Of a stretch of DNA of 64,000 nucleotides, positions 53,801 through 61,583 are shown in pieces (the stretch's first letter is position 1; the number at the start of each line of letters is the position of its first letter). Position numbers and translations under genes: made by a program. The notes beneath the pieces are model-generated. The model saw only the letters and a program-made list of their open reading frames with translations, searched no databases and was not told the origin of the DNA. The DNA comes from Solihabitans fulvus (GTDB lineage Bacteria; Actinomycetota; Actinomycetes; Mycobacteriales; Pseudonocardiaceae): the NCBI RefSeq assembly GCF_008386585.1, contig NZ_VUOB01000063.1:1-64000 (forward strand), written 5' to 3'.

Positions 53801-54616
53801 CATCGGCCCGACCACCAGCGGGGCGTCCTGGAGCGCGGCGCGCAACCGAGGATGGTCGACGCAGGCGGCGTAGAAGTCCACCCGCAGCCCCACCACGACC
53901 ACGCCGATCGGGTCCCCGCCACCGGTCGGGCCGCCCGCAAGGCGGACGAGCACCTCGATGAAGGCGCGGCGTTGGCGGTCGTCCGTGCAGAGGGTGAACA
54001 GCTCCTCGAACTGGTCCACCACAACGACAACGCGCGCGTGCGGGTCGTCGGCGCGGTCGCGCACGGCGTCGGCGAGCTGGGCGACGCAGCGGGACGGGTC
54101 CTCGGCGAGGTCGCCGACCAACGTCAGCACGTCGGTGTCGGTCAGCCTGGCGAGGTTGGCGGCCAGCACCCACAGCGGGTCGACGGTGGGCGTCAGCACC
54201 ACCTTCGGCCACCGGTCCGAGCCGGGCAGCGCGGCGTGGTCGAGTTTCGGGAGCAGCCCGGCGCGCAGCAGCGAGGACTTTCCCGCTCCCGAGGGGGCGA
54301 TGACCAGCTGCATCCCGCCGGTGTGCTGCCGTTGGTCCAGGCGGGTGACGAGTTCCGCGACGAGCTTGTCCCGCCCGAAGAACCAGCCGGCCTGCTCGGG
54401 CCCGAATGCGGCCAAACCCGGATACGGGCACTCCCGCACTGGGTCGTCCCGCGCGGCGGCGCGCTGATCGCGCACGCCGCGGGGATGGTGGATGTGCTGG
54501 TCCCGGCCGGACTGGTAGACGCGGGCCGCGTCCGACGCCGTCGCCTCGAGGTGGATCCCGTCGCCGGGAACTCGCGCCGGTTCCGCTTCCGCGTCAGGGT
54601 TTTCGCTGGGACTCAT
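50804..54616 (-). CDS. STAND NTPase with 14 WD40 repeats (paralogue 2)
   Basis: 1270 residues from ATG 54616, with GGAGGGG seven bases upstream; that ribosome site lies in the last codons of the cyclase gene. The plan is the same as in paralogue 1: ASDAARVYQSGRDQH (motif at 33-41), FFGRDKLVAELV, Walker A APSGAGKSS (Lys113), Walker B VVVVVDQFEELFTL, a membrane helix after RRRSTRRRTT, then fourteen WD40 repeats split 7+7 by ALPDTL. The NTPase part is nearly identical to paralogue 1, with runs of 100 identical bases, while the WD40 repeats differ. This suggests a shared engine with different sensors. Confidence 0.88.
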   Translation of the reverse strand: MSPSENPDAEAEPARVPGDGIHLEATASDAARVYQSGRDQHIHHPRGVRDQRAAARDDPVRECPYPGLAAFGPEQAGWFFGRDKLVAELVTRLDQRQHTGGMQLVIAPSGAGKSSLLRAGLLPKLDHAALPGSDRWPKVVLTPTVDPLWVLAANLARLTDTDVLTLVGDLAEDPSRCVAQLADAVRDRADDPHARVVVVVDQFEELFTLCTDDRQRRAFIEVLVRLAGGPTGGGDPIGVVVVGLRVDFYAACVDHPRLRAALQDAPLVVGPMSDEELREAISFPANDVGLAVEPGLVELLLHDLGSTAEIGANGVTSYEAGRLPLLAHALRASWQQRDGSVLTVQGYRHTGHIRHAVATTAEEVYANLDGAGRLLAQSLFLRLTKIGDGTEDTRRRVPRAELLDSGTDPAAAAAVVDAFTRARLLTQQRDTVEITHEVLLRSWPRLREWIDTDRVGRLTQQNLEEAATAWHHHGGDQSLLYRGFQLDTAHNWASTAPHNGLSPTAQGFLTASTRARRRSTRRRTTTIAALATLTLVASTTAVIAVVQRGESVHQRDSAVYSRVLAEADQLRGTDTSLSAQLNLVAHRMQPDDETYTRLLNAENTPLSTPLPPHKDQVSSAVFSPDGHTLATGGKDNTVRLWNVTDPTRPTQLGQSLTTNIHDAVYSLAFSPDSRVLAVAENDKTVSLWNVADPARPIALGQPLVGHRNAVSSVAFSPDGHILATGSADKSVLLWDVTDPTQPKVLGQPLVGPTDIVWSVAFSPDGHTLAVGDSDKSVWLWNITDPTQPKVLGQPLTGGHSNMIISVAFSPDGRTLATGSGDQTVRLWNVADPTQPKVLGQPLTGHTNIVLSVAFSPDGHTLASASGDQTVRLWNVSDPNQPTPLGQPLAGHTNAVASVAFSPDGRTLATGSYDSSVRLWALPDTLLTGHADAVRAVAFSPDGRTLATAGYDRSLRLWNLTDPRGPTPLGGALIGSTAALASVAFSQDGRTLATGSFDQTARLWNVTDPARPKALGQLTSHAGAVMSVAFSPDGHTLATGGYDKAVSLWNVTDPARPRALGQPLKGYGGSVNSVVFSPDGHTLATGGTDGLLRLWNVSDPGRAALLGLPLTGHNNIVWTVAFSPDGHLLASGSGDQSVRLWDVTDPVRPKTLGQLTGHTNTVYSVAFSPDGRTIASGSSDTTVRLWHIADPNHPTALGRPLTGHTNYVYSVAFSPDGHTLASGSADKSARLWEVPVERDIGRICSATRDTLTAPQWQNYVGNGMPYAPPCG

Positions 54617-54620
54617 CAAC

Positions 54621-55379
54621 TCACCCCTCCGTGATGTGCTGATCCCCTCCGGCCTGGTACACGCGGCTGTGGTCCGACGTCGTCGCGGTCATCGTGACCG
54701 TCGTGCCGGGTGGCCTCGGGTCGGCCGACGCGGGTCGCGGGTCGCCGGCCGGCTCGCGCGCGCCGGCCGCCGACAGGACCTCCGGGTCGGACCGGTAGGG
54801 CCGGTCCGGGCGGCAGATCCAGCCGACCGTGCTGGTTTCCTTCACCGTCACCTCGACCGGTCGGAACGTGGCCGGATCGGCGACCGGGCTGTTGCGGACG
54901 ACCTCGTCGAAGAACCACTCCGACGTGATCACCGCAAGCACGCCGGGCGACTCCGCCAGCGCGGTCTTCACCGCGCGCGCCTCAAGCAGGCGGAACGTCA
55001 GGTTGATCGCCCCGGCGGTCGCGCCGTGCTCGTCGATGGCGACCTCCCCGGCGTGCAGCGCCAGCCGCAGCCGGATCCGTTCCTCCCGCCGGTGCGTCGC
55101 GTTGTGCCGGCGCAGTTCCTCGGCCAGCGCGTGCGGCAGGGACTCCACGAACGGCCCCTTGGGTGTCTGCGCGGGAGCCAGCACGAACACGCCGTCGCCG
55201 CGATCCTCGTGCCGGCACTCGGCCAACGACATGCCCGCGTCGCGGAAGGCCCGATCCAGCGCGCGGTACAGGCCCTGCCGCACCGCGACCTGGTGCGGGG
55301 TGGTCCGGTTCCGGTCCCCGAACCCCTCCACGTCCACCGCCAGGATGGTGCGGTGGACGGCTGATCGTGACTCTGTCAT
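54621..55379 (-). CDS. Class III nucleotidyl cyclase-like protein with C-terminal signalling motif
   Basis: 252 residues from ATG 55379. The fold is that of class III cyclases: TILAVDVEGFGDRNRT with the first metal Asp16, and HEDRGDGVFVLAP with the second metal Asp62, then IRLRLALHAGEV and AINLTFRLLEA. The substrate-choosing residues are not clear, so activity as an adenylate or guanylate cyclase is uncertain. After a Pro-rich linker the protein ends SDHSRVYQAGGDQHITEG, with the motif at 240-248 also found at the start of both STAND proteins. The stop is four bases before the next ATG. It is the first gene of the operon and a likely effector or signal enzyme. Confidence 0.75.
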   Translation of the reverse strand: MTESRSAVHRTILAVDVEGFGDRNRTTPHQVAVRQGLYRALDRAFRDAGMSLAECRHEDRGDGVFVLAPAQTPKGPFVESLPHALAEELRRHNATHRREERIRLRLALHAGEVAIDEHGATAGAINLTFRLLEARAVKTALAESPGVLAVITSEWFFDEVVRNSPVADPATFRPVEVTVKETSTVGWICRPDRPYRSDPEVLSAAGAREPAGDPRPASADPRPPGTTVTMTATTSDHSRVYQAGGDQHITEG

Positions 55380-55575
55380 CGCGGCATCACCATCGACATG
55401 CTCGCATCCGAACGCCGCGCGAACAGTGCCAGTTGACACACTTGCGGACATTCGGGTGGCGGCGCGGCCGGGCGGTGGCGGGTTTCCCGACCTGGTCCGT
55501 GTGTCGTGGAATGAAACCCGGTCGCCCGGCGTCGGCTGGCCTACCGTTGACCGAAGGTTGACGAGAGGAGTGCCG

Positions 55576-55959
55576 GTGCGGTTATGGGAGATCGTGGCGA
55601 GTCTGCCGACGGAACTCGGTTCCGAGCAGGTCTTCGGCGAGCCGTTCGAGACGGCTGACGGGACGACCATCATCCCCGTCGCGAGGATTCGCGGTGGTGG
55701 CGGCGGTCGCACGGGCGGCGGTCAGGACCAAGGGGGCGAGCTTGCCGGGAGGGCCGGCCTCGGTTTCGGCGCCGCACCGGCCGGGGTGTTCGTCGTCAAG
55801 GACGGCAAGGCCACCTGGGAGCCGGCGTTCGACGCCACGGCGGTGCACCGGCTCGGCGCGCTGATCGGTCTCGCGGCGGTCGTGTTGTTCGGCGTCGCCG
55901 CGATCCGCAGGCCGCCGTGGCCCGACGTCCGGATCAAGGTTCGGAAGGCGCTCGACTAG
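55576..55959 (+). CDS. GerW/YtfJ-family protein
   Basis: 127 residues from the GTG at 55576, with GAGGAG five bases upstream. It resembles the GerW sporulation family: VFGEPFETADGTTIIPVARIRGGGGGRTGGGQDQGGE, GLGFGAAPAGVFVVKDGKATWEP, and a final hydrophobic helix (LGALIGLAAVVLFGVAAI) unlike the soluble Bacillus protein. In actinomycetes these proteins are common and have no known role. It diverges from the cyclase operon, with which it shares a spacer of about 200 bases. Confidence 0.75.
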   Translation: MRLWEIVASLPTELGSEQVFGEPFETADGTTIIPVARIRGGGGGRTGGGQDQGGELAGRAGLGFGAAPAGVFVVKDGKATWEPAFDATAVHRLGALIGLAAVVLFGVAAIRRPPWPDVRIKVRKALD

Positions 55960-55974
55960 CGCGGTCCCGGGAGG

Positions 55975-57138
55975 TCAGCGGTAGTCGAGGCCCGAGAGCC
56001 GCCAGGTGAGCTTCCGGCGGACCGGCGGTAGGTGGCCCGCCAGCCGCATCGCCGCGTTGCGCAGCGGCCGGATCCTCGGCGGCACGGTGGCCAGCCTGGT
56101 GAGCCGGTCGGCGACGGCGACGACCTGCTCGGCCACCGGGCGGCGGGTGCGGGTGTACTCGTCGAGCGGACCGTCGCCGCCGCCGGTCATGGCCGCGTCG
56201 AGCGCGTGGCCGAGGGCGACCGCGTCCTGGATGCCGGTGTTCATGCCCTGCCCGCCCGCGGGGCTGTGCACGTGCGCGGCGTCGCCGGCCAGCAGCACCC
56301 GCCCGGCCCGGTAGGTGTCGGCGACGCGGTGGTGCACCCGGAACCGCGACCCCCAGCGCACCTCGCGCACCACGGCAGGGCGACGCAGCGGGCCGCGCTG
56401 GTCGAGCAGCGCCTGCACGTCGGCGACGGTCGGGTGCTCGGGGGCCTCGTCGACCGTGGCGACGAACCGGTAGGTGCCGCCGGGGAGCGGGGCGACCACC
56501 ACCATGCCGGCGGCGGCGAAGAACAGGGTGACCTCGTCGGTGGGCAGGCTCCAGTCCATCTCGACGTCGGCGAGCAGGAACGACTCGCCGTAGGTGCCGC
56601 CGGTGAAGCCGATGCCGGCGTGCTCGCGCACCGCGCTGTGCATGCCGTCCGCCCCGACCACGTATCGCGCGGTGATCGCGTGCCGGTCGCCGTTCTCGTC
56701 GGCCACGGTCACCGTCACGCGCTCGGCGTCCTGGCTGACGTCGGTGACCGTGTACGGCCGGAAAACCCTGCCGCCCAACGCATGCAGGCGGTCGAGCAGG
56801 ATCGCCTCGGTGCGGGCCTGGGAGAGCATCAGCGCGTAGGGGTAGCGGGTGGGCAGCCGGTCGAACCTGGTGCCGAACAGCTCGCGGTCCCGGTCGCGGG
56901 CGACCAGCCTGGTCGAGCGGACGCCCTCGGCGACCATCGTTTCGGTCGCGCCGACCTCCTCGAGCACCTCCAGCGTCCTGGCGTGCACGACGGCGGCCCG
57001 CGAGGTGTTCGCGCCCTCGGCCTGCCGGTCGAGCAGGACGACGTCGATGCCTCGGCCAGCCAGCGTGGCGGCGAGCGTCAGGCCGGTCGGGCCTGCCCCG
57101 ACGATGACGACATCGGTGCTGGTGGGGAGCGTGTTCAC
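55975..57138 (-). CDS. FAD-dependent monooxygenase, class A
   Basis: 387 residues. FAD and NADPH motifs are in place: VVIVGAGPTGLTLAATLAGRG (Rossmann), ADGMHSAVREHAGI (DG motif) and LLAGDAAHVHSPAGGQGMNTGIQDAVALGHAL (GD motif). This is the PHBH-like family that hydroxylates aromatic rings, including polyketide tailoring and antibiotic-inactivating enzymes. It starts at ATG 57138 and diverges from a TetR gene with two operators between them, so the substrate or a relative of it is probably the inducer. Confidence 0.88.
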   Translation of the reverse strand: MNTLPTSTDVVIVGAGPTGLTLAATLAGRGIDVVLLDRQAEGANTSRAAVVHARTLEVLEEVGATETMVAEGVRSTRLVARDRDRELFGTRFDRLPTRYPYALMLSQARTEAILLDRLHALGGRVFRPYTVTDVSQDAERVTVTVADENGDRHAITARYVVGADGMHSAVREHAGIGFTGGTYGESFLLADVEMDWSLPTDEVTLFFAAAGMVVVAPLPGGTYRFVATVDEAPEHPTVADVQALLDQRGPLRRPAVVREVRWGSRFRVHHRVADTYRAGRVLLAGDAAHVHSPAGGQGMNTGIQDAVALGHALDAAMTGGGDGPLDEYTRTRRPVAEQVVAVADRLTRLATVPPRIRPLRNAAMRLAGHLPPVRRKLTWRLSGLDYR

Positions 57139-57164
57139 GAGTTGCCTCCTGGGTCAACGAGTGT

Positions 57165-57227
57165 TTGCCAACGCCTGTTGGCAATGACGTTAGGGCGCGC
57201 CGACTGTCGTGTCAACAGGTGTTGGCC
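57165..57227. promoter_or_regulatory. Two TetR operators between monooxygenase and TetR genes
   Basis: TTGCCAACGCCTGTTGGCAA (57165-57184) has perfect 8-bp arms. Read on the minus strand, 57211-57227 carries CCAACACCTGTTGA, a close copy. A half-site GTTGGCA touches the TetR start (57235-57241). The shared core is CCAAC-RCCT-GTTG. Confidence 0.75.
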
Positions 57228-57240
57228 TACAGTTGTTGGC

Positions 57241-57813
57241 ATGACTGACTCGACCGTGGCCCGCCGCTCCGACCGGACCCGCGCGGCGATCCTCCAGGCC
57301 GCCCGCGAGCGGTTCGCCGCCGACGGCTATGACCGCGCCACCATCCGGGCCATCGCGGCCGACGCGGGCATCGACCCGTCCATGGTGATGCGCTACTACG
57401 GCAGCAAGGAGGGCCTGTTCGCGGCCGCGGCCGAGATCGACCTGCGGCTGCCCGACCTCACCTCGGTGCCCCGCGCTGAGATCGGCGCGCGGCTCGTCGG
57501 GCACTTCCTCGACCTGTGGGAGAACGCCACCGGCGAGTCGCTGGTCATCCTGCTGCGCGCCGCCACCACCAACGAGGCCGTCAGGGCCGAGCTGCAACGC
57601 ATCCTGGCCACCCAGGTCGCGCCGACGCTCGCCGCCGCCTGCCCGCGCCCCGAGGAGGTGCCGACCAGGATGGGGCTGGTGGTCACCCAGATCCTCGGCC
57701 TCGCCACCACCAGGTTCGTCCTCGACCTGCCAGTGGTGGCCGCGCTCGACCGGGCCACGATCGTCGCCAGGCTCGGCGCGACCGTCCAGGGCTACCTCAC
57801 CGAACCGCTGTGA
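57241..57813 (+). CDS. TetR-family regulator
   Basis: 190 residues. DNA-binding part: RTRAAILQAARERFAADGYDRATIRAIAADAGIDPSMVMRYYGSKEGLFAAA. The C-terminal part (MGLVVTQILGLATTRFVLDLPVVAALDRATIVARLGATVQGYL) is the common actinobacterial TetR_C_17-like domain. It begins at ATG 57241, immediately after an operator half-site, so it is probably autoregulated. It likely represses the divergent monooxygenase gene. Confidence 0.88.
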   Translation: MTDSTVARRSDRTRAAILQAARERFAADGYDRATIRAIAADAGIDPSMVMRYYGSKEGLFAAAAEIDLRLPDLTSVPRAEIGARLVGHFLDLWENATGESLVILLRAATTNEAVRAELQRILATQVAPTLAAACPRPEEVPTRMGLVVTQILGLATTRFVLDLPVVAALDRATIVARLGATVQGYLTEPL

Positions 57814-57963
57814 GCGTTGCGGCGCAGGGGATTGCGGCGACGGCCCGGCGAGCGGCGGCACGCCGCGCCGGACCCTGGCGCGCGGTGATCTTCAGCATGG
57901 GTTCAGTCGCGAGGCCTTGCCGCGCGGCCGGATCCGCGCGAGGGTGAGTCGCCGCCCCACCGA

Positions 57964-57980
57964 CCGGTACGACGTACCGG
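57964..57980. promoter_or_regulatory. Palindrome before alginate-lyase-family gene
   Basis: CCGGTAC-GAC-GTACCGG, perfect 7-bp arms, ending a few bases before the GGAG of the next gene. It may be an operator or a small hairpin affecting ribosome access. Confidence 0.45.
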
Positions 57981-57994
57981 AAATGGAGCGTGCG

Positions 57995-59299
57995 ATGCGA
58001 GAGACGGACCAGGCCCACCCCGAGACTCGACGGCGGTCGAGGCGAATGGTCGCGGTCGGCGCGGCGACGGTGGCGCTGGTGCTGGCCGGGATCGCCGGCC
58101 AGCAGCTCGCCTGGGGACACACCGCGACGGACCGGTCTGCCGCGTCCGCGCCGGCGACCGTGCTGCTCGACGGCGCGCGGCTGGCCAGCAACAAGCAGCG
58201 GGTCGGCACCGATCCGACGCTGCGGGCCGACCTCGCCAAGCTGGTGTCCTCGGCCGACGCCGACCTCACCTCGGGGCCGTGGTCGGTGCTGGACAAGAAG
58301 CAGACGCCGCCGAGCGGCGACAAGCACGACTACCTCAGCCAGGCGCCCTACTGGTGGGCGAGCAAGCCGCCGACCGCGAGCAATCCGCACGGCTGCCCGT
58401 ACGTGCAGAAGGACGGCCAGCGAAACCCCGAGGCCGACCAGATCAGCGACCACGCCGAGCGCGGCAGCGCCTTCGACGCGATTCCCCGGCTCGCGCTGGC
58501 CTGGTACTACACCGGTGACGTCAGGTACGCGCAGCGCGCCGAACTCGACGTGCGCGCGTGGTTCCTCGACCAGGCAACGAGAATGAACCCGAACCTGACC
58601 TACGCCCAGGTCATTCCGTGCAGCACCGCCGTGCGCGGCACCGGCATCATCGATTTCTCCGAGGTGTTCGAACCGGTCGTCGACGCCTTCGCCCTGCTCG
58701 ACTCCGGCGCGCCCGGCTGGTCGGCCGCCGACCAACAGGGCATCAGGACCTGGCTCGGCCGGCTGCTGGACTGGCTGCGCACCAGCCAGCAGGGCAAGCA
58801 GGAGGCGCAGGCCGCCAACAACCACGGCAGCTGGTACGACGTGCAGGCGGCGGCGATCACCCTCTACCTCGGCGGGACCGCCGACGCGGCGGCCGTGGTG
58901 AAGGGCGCCGAGGCCAGCCGGATCGCCAAGCAGGTCAAGGCCGACGGCAGCCAGCCGCTGGAGCTGGCGCGCACGAGGTCCTGGCACTACAGCAACTTCA
59001 ACGCGCAGGCGCTGTGTCGCCTCGCCGAGATCGGCCGGCACGTCGGCGTGAACCTGTGGTCCTACACCGCATCCGGCGGCGGCAGCCTGCCAAAGGCCGT
59101 CGACTACACGATCGCCGCCGCCGAGCACGGCAAGAGTTCGTGGCCGCACCAGGAAATCGGGACCTTCGACCAGACGATCGCGCTGCCGCAGCTGCACGCG
59201 GCCGCCGACGAGGCGGGGGACGCCAAGGCCAAGGCCGCGATCGGGCACGTGCCGGCCCCGTCCGGCGGCGATCTCTGGGCGCTGCTGCCCGCCTGCTGA
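57995..59299 (+). CDS. Secreted alginate-lyase-family (PL5-like) protein
   Basis: 434 residues from the ATG at 57995, with GGAG six bases upstream. The N-terminus has RRRSRRMVAVGAATVALVLAGIAGQQLA, a signal or anchor with a twin Arg. The mature part follows the alginate lyase family: KHDYLSQAPYWWASKPP, FDAIPRLALAWYYTGDVRYAQRAELDVRAWFLD, GIIDFSEVFEPVVDAF and the active-site NNHGSWYDVQAAAI (Asn-His-Tyr). Substrate may be alginate or another uronic-acid polymer. A beta-helix protein gene follows at 180 bases, hinting at joint polysaccharide breakdown. Confidence 0.85.
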   Translation: MRETDQAHPETRRRSRRMVAVGAATVALVLAGIAGQQLAWGHTATDRSAASAPATVLLDGARLASNKQRVGTDPTLRADLAKLVSSADADLTSGPWSVLDKKQTPPSGDKHDYLSQAPYWWASKPPTASNPHGCPYVQKDGQRNPEADQISDHAERGSAFDAIPRLALAWYYTGDVRYAQRAELDVRAWFLDQATRMNPNLTYAQVIPCSTAVRGTGIIDFSEVFEPVVDAFALLDSGAPGWSAADQQGIRTWLGRLLDWLRTSQQGKQEAQAANNHGSWYDVQAAAITLYLGGTADAAAVVKGAEASRIAKQVKADGSQPLELARTRSWHYSNFNAQALCRLAEIGRHVGVNLWSYTASGGGSLPKAVDYTIAAAEHGKSSWPHQEIGTFDQTIALPQLHAAADEAGDAKAKAAIGHVPAPSGGDLWALLPAC

Positions 59300-59477
59300 A
59301 CCGTTGTCATCCGATCTCCGGAGTAACTTCCTCACCATCGGCGCTGTTTGTCGCTTTCGCTCGACAAATCGATCCGAGGAATTCTTGACGGCCGACCCGC
59401 ATGGCGACACAGTCGTACGGTGCTCGTCACGCCGCCGCCCGAGCGCACCACGGACCTCATCCCGGAAAGGCACAGCG

Positions 59478-61475
59478 ATGTGGTGTAGAGGCGCAAGCGG
59501 AACCCGGTCGTCACGGAGGTTGGTGCTCGTCCTCGCCGCCGGAGTCCTGGCGGCGGGGGCGAGCGCGACGGCGGTCGCGGCCGGAGCGGCCGGCCTGACC
59601 GTGTACGTCTCGCCGACCGGCAGCGACAGCAACTCCGGCGCCGCGCCGGACCAGCCGGTGCAGACCCTCCAGAAGGCGCGCGATCTCGCGCGCGGCCTCA
59701 ACCAGAGTCCCGCCGGGGACGTCACCGTCTCGCTGGCCGACGGCACTTACCAGCTGTCCCAACCGCTTTCGCTCGACGCGCGGGACTCCGGCGCGAACGG
59801 CCACCGCGTGGTGTGGACGGCCGCGGCCGGCGCGCACCCGGTGGTCAGCGGCGGCGTCGGCCTCACCGGCTGGCACCAGACCGATGCCGGCAAACACATC
59901 TGGGCCGCGCCGGCGCCGGCCGGCCTGCGCACCAGGCAGCTCTACGTCAACGGTGCGCGGGCGACCAGGGCGACGGGTGCGCTGCCGGTGACCGTGACCC
60001 AGACGTCCACCGGCTACACCGCCTCCGCCGCGACGATGGCGGGCTGGCGCAACCCCGGCGACATCGAGTTCGTCTACACCGGCGGCCTCGGCGCGTGGAC
60101 CGAACCCCGTTGTCCGGTCGGCTCGATCTCCGGCAACACCATCACGATGGCGCAGCCGTGCTGGAACAACTCGACCAGGCGGGTGCTGCGCACCGACGGC
60201 TCGGGCCGCACCTACGAACTGGTCGGCAGGGCGTCGATCACCGAGTCGCCAACGGCCGTGGAGAACGCCTACGAACTGCTCGACCAGCCGGGGGAGTGGT
60301 ACCTCGACTCGGCCAAGAGCACCGTCTACTACATCCCGCGCGCCGGCGAGGACCTGGCCACCGCCAAGGTCGTCGCGCCCGCACTGGAGACGCTGGTCTC
60401 CGGCCAGGGCACGGCGAGCGCGCCGATCCACGACATCTCGTTCAACGGGCTCCAGTTCTCCGACGCGACCTGGCTGTCGCCGAGCGGCCCAGAGGGTTTC
60501 TCGGAGATCCAGGCCACCTACCGGATCACCGGCACCACCGGCTACGCCACGCAGGGGCTGTGCCAGTTCAAGGCGGGCGGCACCTGCCCGTACGGCAACT
60601 GGACCAAGTCGCCTGGCAACGTGTCCTTCAACCACGACAAGGGAATCGCGTTCACCGGCGACGGCTTCGCCCGGCTCGGCGGGGCCGGCCTCGACCTCGG
60701 TGACGGCTCGCAGGGCGACCTGGTCAAGGGCTGCGTGTTCACCGACATCTCGGGCAACGGCCTGGAACTCGGCGGCGTCGACGTCACCATGCCAACCGCG
60801 GCAGGCGACCACACCAGCGGCAACCAGATCCTGGACAACCACCTGTACTCGCTGCCGGTCGAGTTCCACGGCGGCGTTGCCATCGACGTCGGCTACGCGG
60901 AGCAGACCACCATCGCGCACAACCAGATCGACCACACCGCCTACACGGGCATCTCGATCGGCTGGGGCGGCTGGCCCGACAAGATTAAGAAGCCGGCGGA
61001 ACCCAACTACTCCAACAACAACACGCTCGCCAACAACCTGATCTTCAACCACATGTCGATGCTCGGCGACGGCGGAGCCATCTACACCAACGGAAACACC
61101 GGCGGCAGCCTGGCCACCGGCGAACACCTCGTCGGCAACGTGGTGCACGACCAGAAGAGCAACAAGGGCCACGCGCTCTACACGGACAACGGCGCGGGGA
61201 ACATCACCCTGCGCGGCAACGCCGAGTACAGCAACGCGGCCAACGACTGGGGCAGCAAGCACGTCGACTACACCGCGAACAACGGCAACTACGACCCGCT
61301 CGACCTTGAGGGCAACTACTGGGAGACCGGGCCGGCCGACTACAACCAGAAGGCCGTCACCATCAAGGGCAACCACGTGATCACCGGCCCGAGCCAGATC
61401 CCGGCGAGCATCATCGCCAACGCCGGCCTGGAGTCCGCCTACACCGGCATCCTCGGCTGGCACCCGGCGAGCTGA
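59478..61475 (+). CDS. Secreted right-handed beta-helix protein
   Basis: 665 residues from the ATG at 59478. A signal peptide with RR (SRRLVLVLAAGVLAAGASATAVAA) leads to TVYVSPTGSDSNSGAAPDQPVQTLQKARDLAR, the standard opening of secreted beta-helix enzymes. The rest carries parallel beta-helix turns rich in Asn, Gly and Asp (ISGNGLELGGVDV, NQIDHTAYTGISIG, NNTLANNLIFNHMSMLGDGGAIYTNGNTGG). Such proteins are glycoside hydrolases or lyases; I cannot assign a family. The long N-terminal insertion to about 330 fits a glycosidase rather than a pectate lyase. A terminator follows. Confidence 0.8.
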   Translation: MWCRGASGTRSSRRLVLVLAAGVLAAGASATAVAAGAAGLTVYVSPTGSDSNSGAAPDQPVQTLQKARDLARGLNQSPAGDVTVSLADGTYQLSQPLSLDARDSGANGHRVVWTAAAGAHPVVSGGVGLTGWHQTDAGKHIWAAPAPAGLRTRQLYVNGARATRATGALPVTVTQTSTGYTASAATMAGWRNPGDIEFVYTGGLGAWTEPRCPVGSISGNTITMAQPCWNNSTRRVLRTDGSGRTYELVGRASITESPTAVENAYELLDQPGEWYLDSAKSTVYYIPRAGEDLATAKVVAPALETLVSGQGTASAPIHDISFNGLQFSDATWLSPSGPEGFSEIQATYRITGTTGYATQGLCQFKAGGTCPYGNWTKSPGNVSFNHDKGIAFTGDGFARLGGAGLDLGDGSQGDLVKGCVFTDISGNGLELGGVDVTMPTAAGDHTSGNQILDNHLYSLPVEFHGGVAIDVGYAEQTTIAHNQIDHTAYTGISIGWGGWPDKIKKPAEPNYSNNNTLANNLIFNHMSMLGDGGAIYTNGNTGGSLATGEHLVGNVVHDQKSNKGHALYTDNGAGNITLRGNAEYSNAANDWGSKHVDYTANNGNYDPLDLEGNYWETGPADYNQKAVTIKGNHVITGPSQIPASIIANAGLESAYTGILGWHPAS

Positions 61476-61514
61476 GGCGGCCCGACCCGTCCCGCCCCAT
61501 CGACGCGGTCGCCC

Positions 61515-61555
61515 CGGACCGGTCACGCGCCGCCCCTAGGTGCGTGACCGGTCCG
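61515..61555. terminator. Terminator between beta-helix and MarR genes
   Basis: CGGACCGGTCACGC (61515-61528) pairs perfectly with 61542-61555; the loop is 13 bases. It serves both convergent genes. Confidence 0.8.
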
Positions 61556-61583
61556 ATGGTACCGCGCGACCGTGCCCCCGCGT

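Noticed and set aside
46912..54616. Dense direct repeats resembling a repeat array or CRISPR
   Set aside because: Repeats are 130-140 bp, keep the reading frame and encode WD40 blades; there are no unique spacers.
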